A DNA stretch of 23,363 nt from a virus. The position numbers were made by a program, and so were the translations under genes. Below, one piece after another: positions 1 to 5,945 of the stretch. The stretch covers positions 1 to 23,363 of IMG/VR virus record IMGVR_UViG_3300035660_001408. One strand, given 5' to 3'. How positions within the stretch are numbered: the first letter of the stretch is position 1; each line of letters starts with the position of its first letter. The notes under the pieces were generated by a model that saw only the letters and a program-made list of their open reading frames with translations, was not told where the DNA came from and searched no databases.

Positions 1-143
1 ACCATCACATAACGTTCTATGAACTCTCTGATCTTTTGACTTGCGCTTTCGCCTTCTCTCAGGCAGATTAATCGAAACTCATCCCAAACAGGCTCAAAGG
101 TTTCATCAACGTAAAAGTTTCTGATGTCTCTTCTTTTCTGCAA
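1..143 (-). CDS. Partial ribbon-helix-helix-like small DNA-binding protein
   Basis: This gene runs off the left edge of the window; about 47 N-terminal residues are visible. The start is a TTG at 143, eight bases after AAGGAG, which overlaps the stop of the upstream Sm-like gene. The protein begins with a basic stretch and then reads RNFYVDETFEPVWDEF, followed by a helix with REGESASQKIREFIERYV. A short strand, then an amphipathic helix, then a serine turn and a second helix is the layout of small archaeal RHH-type proteins common on plasmids and viruses, which often act as repressors or copy-control factors. That assignment is from pattern memory only. It lies in the leftward operon, so its product should be made together with the ParB/HerA genes. 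The C-terminus is not visible. Confidence 0.6.
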   Translation of the reverse strand, partial: MQKRRDIRNFYVDETFEPVWDEFRLICLREGESASQKIREFIERYVM

Positions 144-148
144 AGCCG

Positions 149-361
149 TTACTCCTTGAATACCCAGATGCTCAGAATCATGTCTCTGCGAACGATCAGT
201 TGGTCTATGTGGAATTCAACGTCAAGTTGACAGTTTAGCATGAGGAACTTGTCGTCGACGTCTATGACCCTTCCAACATAGCTTTCGCGTCTTCCAGACA
301 CTTTGAGTTCATCAAGTAAGACGCTTATTTTTCTTCCCTTGAGTTGGAAAAGGTCAATCAT
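149..361 (-). CDS. Small Sm-like (LSM fold) protein, putative
   Basis: The product is 70 residues and unrecognised at family level. It looks like a single small beta-barrel: an N-terminal helix, then GRKISVLLDEL, then SYVGRVIDVDDKFLMLNC, and a final IVRRDMILSIWVF. The order helix, strand with G-x-x-I-x-V, strand with G-x-V-x-x-V-D, and a late V-R-R-D-x-I motif resembles the Sm1 and Sm2 motifs of archaeal Sm-like proteins, in which the late motif (usually I-R-G-D-x-I) binds RNA. The second Sm2 position here is R rather than G, so the RNA-binding loop may differ. The ATG at 361 overlaps the stop of the 31-codon gene upstream (ATGA), with AGAGG about eight bases before it. It could instead be another SH3-like barrel. 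Confidence 0.6.
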   Translation of the reverse strand: MIDLFQLKGRKISVLLDELKVSGRRESYVGRVIDVDDKFLMLNCQLDVEFHIDQLIVRRDMILSIWVFKE

Positions 362-453
362 AGTTGTGTCCTCTTTATCTTTATCTTTACATCTTTACAC
401 AGATACACTACTACTACACTACTACTCTCTTCTCCAGTGGAAATCAGAGTCAT
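358..453 (-). CDS. 31-codon micro-gene encoded by microsatellite-like DNA
   Basis: This small frame exactly fills what looks like a spacer. Its ATG (453-451) shares an A with the stop of the upstream 101-residue gene, GAGGT lies seven bases before the ATG, and its TGA overlaps the ATG of the Sm-like gene (ATGA). The product starts MTLISTGEESSSVVVVYLC and ends in KIKIKRTQL, so it is a short Ser/Val-rich then Lys/Ile-rich strand-forming peptide. The underlying DNA is a run of GTA triplets followed by imperfect AAAGAT repeats. No homology is recognised. The joint evidence of ribosome site and coupled junctions supports translation; the function is unknown, and it may serve mainly to couple translation of its neighbours. 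Confidence 0.5.
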   Translation of the reverse strand: MTLISTGEESSSVVVVYLCKDVKIKIKRTQL

Positions 454-758
454 TAGAAGTACCTCGCCGGAATTGAAACGCAAGAAACAAGAGAAGCTCT
501 CAAAGGCAGCCCTGACTTCAATATCTGCTCTTCAATAGGGCGAGAATTGGCCAAATGATTCTTTTCCGCTAGATGACTCAAAATTAAGTATCGTTCATCT
601 TCCGACAAAGCAGCCCAATCTACTAAGTAGACATCCATCTCTCCTTTTCCTTCAATTTCTGCCTTAAAAGATGAAATTCCCTTGATAGGTACTCCTCCGC
701 TCGGGAAGACGTACCCCCAAACCTTCATTCCCTCATCATTCAACAAAGCTTTCATCAT
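453..758 (-). CDS. Hypothetical protein, 101 residues
   Basis: The family is not recognised. The protein has a glycine-rich N-terminal half (GYVFPSGGVPIKGISSF), an acidic helix (DWAALSEDERYLILSHLAEKN), and ends with a hydrophobic strand and the C-terminus VSIPARYF. That final strand plus an aromatic C-terminal residue is seen in many small phage proteins but carries no function by itself. There is no signal peptide, membrane span or cysteine motif. The first ATG (758) overlaps the stop of the radical-SAM gene in the arrangement CAATGATG; a second ATG follows immediately, so the start is 758 or 755. It is co-transcribed with the SplB-like enzyme and could be its partner, though this is only positional inference. 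Confidence 0.75.
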   Translation of the reverse strand: MMKALLNDEGMKVWGYVFPSGGVPIKGISSFKAEIEGKGEMDVYLVDWAALSEDERYLILSHLAEKNHLANSRPIEEQILKSGLPLRASLVSCVSIPARYF

Positions 759-1549
759 TGAGCCTTCAGTATTTGTGGGCTTACGAGTTGCCTCAATTCT
801 TTCTTTATCGTGTACTTTTTCATGTGATCATTGAGAAACTTCGTTACGTGCGGTAGGATTGCCTGGTACTCAGTGATAGCATCTTTTTCTGGTTCTGAGC
901 CTTGCCGATAATGCCAGTTGTAGCTCCCAATGAAAACTTCCTTCACGAAAGGCCAGATCGACTGAAGAAGCTGCCAGGGATTCGTAATTTTGGGGATCCA
1001 AGGCTCAATACTAGCGATCGTGTAGATGCCTTTGGCGTTTGCTTCGCGGAGACATTCAATCCGTCTCGTGTTGCCTGGAGAGTCAGGTTCTAGATCTGGC
1101 AGGTCCTTGAGGCTTGTTATTGTCATGCATAAATGCACGTTTGGAAACTCGCTGATCAGGCCGAAGTCTCGCTTGGTAAGGTCAGATTTTGTGATCAAAA
1201 TAACAGTGATATCAGGCCTGGCTGCTAAGACGGGAATAAGCATCCTGGTAACTTGCTCGTCCTGCTCGATCGGCTGATATGGATCGGTCACGCTGCTGAC
1301 CATTATTCTTGAACCCTTGGGAATAGCGCGGATCTCCCGCACGGCAAGCTCGAGGGCATTCTTACAAACGTGAACGCGGATCCACTCGGACTCATCGAGC
1401 CTTTGAAGCTTCCGCGCATAGCAGTACTTGCAGTTGTGTCGGCAGCCAACGTAATAATTACAGTTGTAGTCAGTCCATTCAACCTTGCTACGATTTAGGA
1501 GAGTCTTGCGCTCGAAATAGCCGGCAGGCAAGAAATGAAGAGGCGTCAA
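755..1549 (-). CDS. Radical SAM protein, SplB-like (spore photoproduct lyase superfamily)
   Basis: The product is 264 residues. The CxxxCxxC cluster motif is at residues 36-43 (GCRHNCKYCYA) and should bind a 4Fe-4S cluster and S-adenosylmethionine. Further along are SSVTDPYQPIE (about 85-95) and ITKSDLTKRD (about 119-128), both typical of the SplB/COG1533 branch and of phage proteins related to it. SplB itself repairs spore photoproduct, a UV-induced thymine dimer, but most archaeal members have no proven substrate, so DNA repair or base modification is only a reasonable guess. The TTG start at 1549 has GAGGAGG seven bases upstream and overlaps the stop of the 24-codon gene as TTGA. The length is close to that of compact COG1533 proteins. 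It lies directly after the HerA ATPase in the operon. Confidence 0.85.
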   Translation of the reverse strand: MTPLHFLPAGYFERKTLLNRSKVEWTDYNCNYYVGCRHNCKYCYARKLQRLDESEWIRVHVCKNALELAVREIRAIPKGSRIMVSSVTDPYQPIEQDEQVTRMLIPVLAARPDITVILITKSDLTKRDFGLISEFPNVHLCMTITSLKDLPDLEPDSPGNTRRIECLREANAKGIYTIASIEPWIPKITNPWQLLQSIWPFVKEVFIGSYNWHYRQGSEPEKDAITEYQAILPHVTKFLNDHMKKYTIKKELRQLVSPQILKAQ

Positions 1550-1620
1550 GATTCAACCTCCTCAGGATATTCTTCTGGATCAATTTCTGGATCACGTTCT
1601 GGGTCCTCTTCAGTCCTCAA
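1546..1620 (-). CDS. 24-codon acidic micro-gene between HerA and SplB-like genes
   Basis: The frame begins with TTG (1620-1618) and ends with TGA (1548-1546). Both ends are the same junction, TCTTGA, in which the upstream gene's stop overlaps the next TTG start. AAGGAGG lies seven bases before the start, as strong as the sites of the large neighbours. The peptide is extremely acidic and repetitive, with DPERDPEIDPEEYPEE in the middle, so about half its residues are Asp or Glu and Pro recurs every four or five residues. No known family is recognised. It could be a flexible accessory peptide, a DNA mimic, or simply a coupling cistron. The translation signals are clear; the function is not. Confidence 0.55.
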   Translation of the reverse strand: MRTEEDPERDPEIDPEEYPEEVES

Positions 1621-3149
1621 GATTTAGCCTCCTTGAATTTGACGCCCTGGGCGAGGCAGTAGTAGTTGCGGTCCGTGTGCTTCTTAGCAATCAGATCCTG
1701 CTTTTCCAAATCGTTGAGGGCATTGTTTACTTCCTGCGGAGTAGCACTCCAGCACTCCTCTTCAACGGCCTTCACAATATCATCCAGCCGGCGCCACGTT
1801 TCCAGCTTGCCCTTCCTGGCAACTGCAAGGATCTTGCCGCGCATGCTCTCAGTGTTGATGCTGACAAGCTTCTCGGCAGAAGGTACATCGACTACAGTTA
1901 TGACTTTCTGCAGGCCTACAGCGCCGGGATTCGAACTCTCGCCAAGAAACGGATTGGGCTGAATGCCCTTCGGAAATATCCTCCGGAGAACACTCTGAAA
2001 CTCGTCGTAGAGCTTCAGCTCCTCAGCTTGATCATTCACCTGCTTTTCTAAGGACTTCTTTATGCCCTCGAGGAGTCTAACGCGATTCTCAAGTTTCTGC
2101 TGAGCATCTTTGTCAACTGGATTGTCAGCATTTATGCTGGGCATAGTTTGTTCGGACCCAAGCATTTCCTTGACTGAAAGCTTAATGTTCACTTTCTCCA
2201 GGAGCTGCTTGACTTGCTCATGTAGCTGTCCGATCTCTTTCTCCTGGCGCTTGATGACCGACTCCTCGCCTTTCTTCGCTTCAACGGCCTTGCTGATTTC
2301 TTCGCGTAAGTTTCCGAGGGCCTGGCTGAGATCCGCAGTGAAAGGCTTAGCGTCGATGAGCGGCGTGTCGGCGCCATGAGGACACAAACGCTTCCGGACC
2401 GCAACAGTGTCGACTCCGCCCTTGTGTGAGACGATGAACGAGCCCGTTGGCAACTTCATAATCTGATCTTCCGTGATCTGCAGGTGTTGTTTTTTGACGA
2501 GGAACATGAGGCCCGTCTTCGGGTCCAAGTCTGCGGGGCTCGTGAACTTGCCGAAGAGGTTAATGTTGCACTGGCTCAGAGGGCTCTTGTGCAGATCCGC
2601 CGGGCGCTGGCTGATGAGGATGGGGAAGATTCCGATTTTGCGGCCTTGCTTCGCGATGAGGCTCACTCGGGAGAGGCTGGGCTTGCTTGCCTGGTCCCAA
2701 CTCTGAGGAGCGCAAATATCCGCTTCCTCAAGTACCAGGAAGAGGACTCGGCGGTACTTCTGCTCGAGGCGATAAAGGTTCCATAAGAAGCTGCTGATGA
2801 AGTGGAGCTGGTCGACGTCGTCTTCGATGTCGCTGACGTTCACGACGAGGGATATCCCCTTTTCCAAGGCAGCTTTCACGTACTCGTGGGCGAAAGCGGT
2901 CTCGAGCGGGAGATCCTGATATGGGCCCCCGATAACTACTACAGTGTTGAATCTGGCTTTCAACGTGTGCCATTCAGGGATGGGCTCGATAATGATTACT
3001 TGTCCGTGCTGCTCCAGGACGTCTTCGACTAGGTCTGCTGCAGCGTTGCTTTTGCCGTGGCCACTCATTGCTAATATACTAAAGCGTAAGCCCTCACGCT
3101 TGTAATCGTCAGTGTCGACGGCGAAATCAGAGGCCAGACGCAACTTCAA
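1617..3149 (-). CDS. HerA/FtsK-like DNA-translocating ATPase with coiled coil and C-terminal winged helix
   Basis: The product is 510 residues. Walker A is SGHGKS at 29-34. The HerA-type strand VIIIEPIPEW follows at 51-60. Walker B is FLVLEEAD at 136-143, and the sensor-like ISQRPADL is at 179-186. This is the RecA-fold core of the HerA/FtsK group, ring-forming motors that pump DNA. Residues about 285-390 are a charged coiled coil. Residues about 440-505 look like a winged helix, comparable in position to the FtsK gamma domain, which reads DNA orientation, although similarity of sequence is not claimed. No NurA nuclease partner is adjacent. The TTG start at 3149 has GAGGAGG ten bases upstream and overlaps the stop of the ParB-like gene as TTGA. 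Likely roles are DNA segregation, processing or packaging. Confidence 0.85.
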   Translation of the reverse strand: MKLRLASDFAVDTDDYKREGLRFSILAMSGHGKSNAAADLVEDVLEQHGQVIIIEPIPEWHTLKARFNTVVVIGGPYQDLPLETAFAHEYVKAALEKGISLVVNVSDIEDDVDQLHFISSFLWNLYRLEQKYRRVLFLVLEEADICAPQSWDQASKPSLSRVSLIAKQGRKIGIFPILISQRPADLHKSPLSQCNINLFGKFTSPADLDPKTGLMFLVKKQHLQITEDQIMKLPTGSFIVSHKGGVDTVAVRKRLCPHGADTPLIDAKPFTADLSQALGNLREEISKAVEAKKGEESVIKRQEKEIGQLHEQVKQLLEKVNIKLSVKEMLGSEQTMPSINADNPVDKDAQQKLENRVRLLEGIKKSLEKQVNDQAEELKLYDEFQSVLRRIFPKGIQPNPFLGESSNPGAVGLQKVITVVDVPSAEKLVSINTESMRGKILAVARKGKLETWRRLDDIVKAVEEECWSATPQEVNNALNDLEKQDLIAKKHTDRNYYCLAQGVKFKEAKS

Positions 3150-4516
3150 GAAGAAACATCCTCCTCAGCAGCCAAGGACTCTTTCGGATCCTCCGTGACC
3201 TGCATTTTATCTGCTTCTAAGTGCTCGGAAGACTCAGAATGTAGTTCGTGTATGATTTCCTCTGGCGTTTTCTTTCTCTTGGTTTTTTGTTCGATTCCGA
3301 GTTTGCCTTGGAAAGCGTTCTCGATCAGCTGCTTCACATCTTCAACGTTACCTGGAGATCCAGCATCAACGGCAGACTTTTCCCCGCTCTTATAATCATG
3401 CACTTCGGCTCTGAAGCCCATCCAAGTGCTACCACCCTGATGCCAAGAGATCGACATGGACTGCCCGTAAGAAGTGATTTCGAAGCCGAACTCTGCGCCT
3501 TCCAGTTTGCCATGAACCTTGATCTGGCTGACAGTGATCTTCGGGATTAGCTCTTTTATTCGATCGACAAAGATGCTGTGCAACTCTTTTACAGTGTGAG
3601 CGCAACGGATCGTTTTCGGCTTTATGGGCTCTGATTTGCCGTCTAACCTGTTTTGTCTGTCTATTATGGGTTCGTAGAGGCCCTTTCCCGTCTCCAGATT
3701 CCAATCGTGGTAGCAGTTGCCACAAGTTACCCAAGGCAGACCCTTATGATGAATCCTTTTCGGAGCGCCCTTGCAGCAGTTGGGACATTTGGGAAACTTG
3801 GCCGTTTCCAGGGCCTTCGCAATCGCCGCCTCGATAGCCCGTTCCTCTTTTATTCGTGCGACGTAAGCTCCAATATCTCTAACTGACGGCTGCCGATCCC
3901 AAGATTTCATCGGCGTGATAATAGCTTCTTTGAATGCTGTCTTCTGATCTTTCACGTCTAAGGTTGCTATGGGTTCGAGATGACTGGGCGTAATTATGCC
4001 ACGTGGCAAGTCCCCGACTTTTTCAAGAATACTCTCATCCAACTTCAGAAGACTAAGCCTGTGAGAAACAGTCGACTGATCCACGCCGTACTTGCCAGCG
4101 ATCTTCGCCTGCGTAAGCTTCGGCAGCTCCGTCTTGAAGAGCAATGCTTCTTTGAACGGGTCGATCGTGCCGCGCTCCCGGTTGCGGCGGTAGCAGAGGG
4201 CCTTAGCGTCCTCTTCTTTGATGCCCTCAGATGTGCAGCAGACCTGTTTCCAACCGAGCTCTTTAGCAGCCTTCCATCTGTGCTCACCATCGATGATGAC
4301 GTAACCTTTCACCTTAAACGCCTGAGTCCAAGCTTCTCCAGCAATCTCGCCTTCAAGTTGAAACACGCCTTTCGGACTCACAAGAATAGGATCCACACCG
4401 TTGACGCCGTGAACGTGCATATCCTGCTTCAAAGCCTGGTACTCAGTGTCGGCCATCACATTTGGGTTCCAATCATTCTTCTCGATCTTATTTACATCAA
4501 TAAGGCTCGTAGTCAT
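3146..4516 (-). CDS. ParB-like protein with HTH and internal zinc ribbon
   Basis: The product is 456 residues from the ATG at 4516, chosen because GGAGGAGG lies seven bases upstream and the ATG overlaps the preceding stop (ATGA). A longer frame begins 24 codons earlier but has no ribosome site. The N-terminal ParB/Srx domain shows VIIDGEHRWKAAKELGW at about 74-90; GEHRWKA matches the ParB GERRxRA motif imperfectly, so CTP binding is uncertain. A helix-turn-helix follows at about 133-156 (TQAKIAGKYGVDQSTVSHRL). A zinc ribbon uses C244, C247, C265 and C268. The C-terminal third is unrecognised and ends acidic. ParB proteins load on parS sites to segregate DNA; others are nucleases or modification factors. 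No ParA is seen. The neighbouring HerA motor could be its ATPase partner by inference. Confidence 0.85.
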   Translation of the reverse strand: MTTSLIDVNKIEKNDWNPNVMADTEYQALKQDMHVHGVNGVDPILVSPKGVFQLEGEIAGEAWTQAFKVKGYVIIDGEHRWKAAKELGWKQVCCTSEGIKEEDAKALCYRRNRERGTIDPFKEALLFKTELPKLTQAKIAGKYGVDQSTVSHRLSLLKLDESILEKVGDLPRGIITPSHLEPIATLDVKDQKTAFKEAIITPMKSWDRQPSVRDIGAYVARIKEERAIEAAIAKALETAKFPKCPNCCKGAPKRIHHKGLPWVTCGNCYHDWNLETGKGLYEPIIDRQNRLDGKSEPIKPKTIRCAHTVKELHSIFVDRIKELIPKITVSQIKVHGKLEGAEFGFEITSYGQSMSISWHQGGSTWMGFRAEVHDYKSGEKSAVDAGSPGNVEDVKQLIENAFQGKLGIEQKTKRKKTPEEIIHELHSESSEHLEADKMQVTEDPKESLAAEEDVSS

Positions 4517-5448
4517 TCCGCTGCCTCCTCCTGAACAACAACGTTCCAGATGATCAGAGGTCCGCCGCATACTGGACAGCAGATCCACACTTCATCGTCT
4601 TGCACGCTTCTTCTGTCGCCGCACTTCCGACAATACGCTTCGAAGCAGACTGACCGTTCTGTCGGCTGCTCTGGTGCGTTACGCACTGGTGTATCTTTCT
4701 GTGCAGACGTCGGTGTATGCTCTGGTATAGACGACGGTGTATCTGATGCGACTTTAAGTCGCACTTCTTCTTTCTTCTTTTCAGTTGGCTTTTCGGTCTT
4801 TTGCGGCGGCCGCTCTAGCCTTTTCCAATCGCGTTTCCCGCCCTTTTTCCATCTTCCCCGTATTACGCCATCTTTTATGAGCCTCGCCAACTCCATTCTA
4901 ATTGAAGCCTCAGATCTGTTTGGAAATTTGGGCATTATCTCTAGAACTTTCAGCTTCTGATTCCACAGTTTTGCCAGCAAGTCTTTCTCCGAGTCCGTCC
5001 AGCGGCTTTCAGGGTCAAACATGACACGAGTCTTCGAAGACGTCCTTTGTGCCTGGCTGGGAGTTACGGCCTTCACTGCATGCCTCAGTTTCTCATATTT
5101 CTTCTTGACCGCTATCGGCGTCCTGCCAGGGAACTCAAGAGTAACCATCGAAATTTTCTCTGCCAAACTTCCAGAAATCTCGTTCATGCGCTTGAGAAGC
5201 CTTTTCTCTTCGTCAGAAGACCATAGCTCACCGCTAGGTGTCATGACACCTACTTGCTTCTTGACCTGCACAAGCGTAACCGGCATGTTTGGATCTCCGA
5301 AGTCAGTCTCGACTATGCTGATACCCTGATCTTCAAGATCAGCCTCCCAATCGGGATTGAACTCGCTTCCAGGAACGACTATGCAGGATCCGTAGGGAGC
5401 AACGTCTTTGACGGGATACTTCTGCTTCAATTCTTCAAGTCTGCCCAT
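4513..5448 (-). CDS. Double SANT/Myb-like protein with C-terminal zinc ribbon
   Basis: The product is 311 residues from the ATG at 5448, which has AGAGG ten bases upstream; a TTG two codons earlier is possible but too close to that site. Two SANT/Myb-like three-helix units are visible: LWSSDEEKRLLKRMNEI at about 75-91 continuing to 122, and RWTDSEKDLLAKLWNQ at about 149-164 continuing to 192. Each has the usual W-(S/T)-x-x-E-x-x-L-L pattern and a later F-P-x-R-(T/S) motif before the recognition helix. A basic, Pro/Thr-rich linker (200-265) leads to a zinc ribbon with C273, C276, C291 and C294. Such Myb-like units usually bind DNA. It sits directly before the ParB-like gene, so it may be a DNA-binding partner or operon regulator. 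Confidence 0.75.
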   Translation of the reverse strand: MGRLEELKQKYPVKDVAPYGSCIVVPGSEFNPDWEADLEDQGISIVETDFGDPNMPVTLVQVKKQVGVMTPSGELWSSDEEKRLLKRMNEISGSLAEKISMVTLEFPGRTPIAVKKKYEKLRHAVKAVTPSQAQRTSSKTRVMFDPESRWTDSEKDLLAKLWNQKLKVLEIMPKFPNRSEASIRMELARLIKDGVIRGRWKKGGKRDWKRLERPPQKTEKPTEKKKEEVRLKVASDTPSSIPEHTPTSAQKDTPVRNAPEQPTERSVCFEAYCRKCGDRRSVQDDEVWICCPVCGGPLIIWNVVVQEEAAE

Positions 5449-5629
5449 TTTCAAGCAACCTCTTTTCTTCCTTCATTCCCATGAATGTGTGCCCACTATT
5501 TCCCCATAGAAAACGGACGGCCTTGTGGCACCTGCTGCACTCTACCTTGTCACCGGCGTGAATGTACGTTGCCTTTCCGCAGTCACAATTCAACCGCAAA
5601 AAAGCAGGATACTTCTTAGGATTCTGCAA
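5435..5629 (-). CDS. Small zinc-ribbon protein, 64 residues
   Basis: A compact protein with LNCDCG near residue 14 and CSRCHKAVRF near residue 31, which form a four-cysteine zinc ribbon (C-x-C and C-x-x-C with about 15 residues between them). The middle sequence KATYIHAGDKVECSRC resembles many short archaeal and phage zinc-ribbon proteins of unknown function, which may bind nucleic acid or a protein partner. The TTG start at 5629 has GGAGG six bases upstream and lies inside the end of the preceding gene, and the stop overlaps the start of the Myb-like gene by about 14 bases, so translation is probably coupled on both sides. Confidence 0.75.
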   Translation of the reverse strand: MQNPKKYPAFLRLNCDCGKATYIHAGDKVECSRCHKAVRFLWGNSGHTFMGMKEEKRLLENGQT

Positions 5630-5945
5630 GATTTTCCTCCTCCAAAAACTGCTTATGCTTCGACACTTCAGCGCCGCAGTAGGGACATGAAAGCTTCATT
5701 TCCATGCTGAATGTGTCTCCTCGGTCCTGCTCATGCTCGCTTAGAATTGCTTCTGTTCCGTCAAAAGTCCCGAAACATTCGAGGCACTTGTGCTGCTCGT
5801 CTTTGGCAGTGTTTAAGCAGCCATAATGCCATAAGCGGCCATCAGGAGTTTGGGCGATGTTTCGCAGAATTGGTTTTTGGCATAGGTAGTAACTGCAGAT
5901 CCGTTCCTTCACTGGAACCCGCTGATAGAGGAAACGGAAACTCAA
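5616..5945 (-). CDS. Treble-clef/zinc-ribbon protein, 109 residues
   Basis: The frame is open further upstream but the TTG at 5945 is the likely start: AAGGAGG lies seven bases before it and it overlaps the stop of the ParB-like gene (TTGA). There are four metal-binding pairs: C17 and C22; H40 and C43 in GRLWHYGC; C54 and C57 in CLEC; C87 and C90 in CPYC. The first two pairs read like a LIM or treble-clef finger, the last two like a zinc ribbon. The preceding ParB-like protein contains a related C-x-x-C and GKFYDAEC finger, so the two may share an origin. Function unknown; nucleic-acid or protein binding is likely. Confidence 0.7.
   Translation of the reverse strand: MSFRFLYQRVPVKERICSYYLCQKPILRNIAQTPDGRLWHYGCLNTAKDEQHKCLECFGTFDGTEAILSEHEQDRGDTFSMEMKLSCPYCGAEVSKHKQFLEEENLAES

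Noticed and set aside
344-538. 64-codon plus-strand frame over the microsatellite
   Set aside because: It crosses two coupled minus-strand genes and has no ribosome site; the low-complexity Thr/Leu peptide comes from the repeats.
1921-1943. tRNA T-arm-like sequence (GTTCGAATCCCGG on the minus strand), possible attachment-site remnant
   Set aside because: The five bases before the loop do not pair with those after it, and the stretch is normal in-frame coding sequence (GESSNPGA) of the HerA-like ATPase.
3980-4534. 184-codon plus-strand frame opposite the ParB-like gene
   Set aside because: It is a mirror frame of a gene with clear ParB, HTH and zinc motifs; no start signals are present.
4517-4588. 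24-codon N-terminal extension of the ParB-like protein
   Set aside because: The extension lacks a ribosome site and overlaps the upstream gene, whereas the ATG at 4516 has GGAGGAGG and an ATGA junction.
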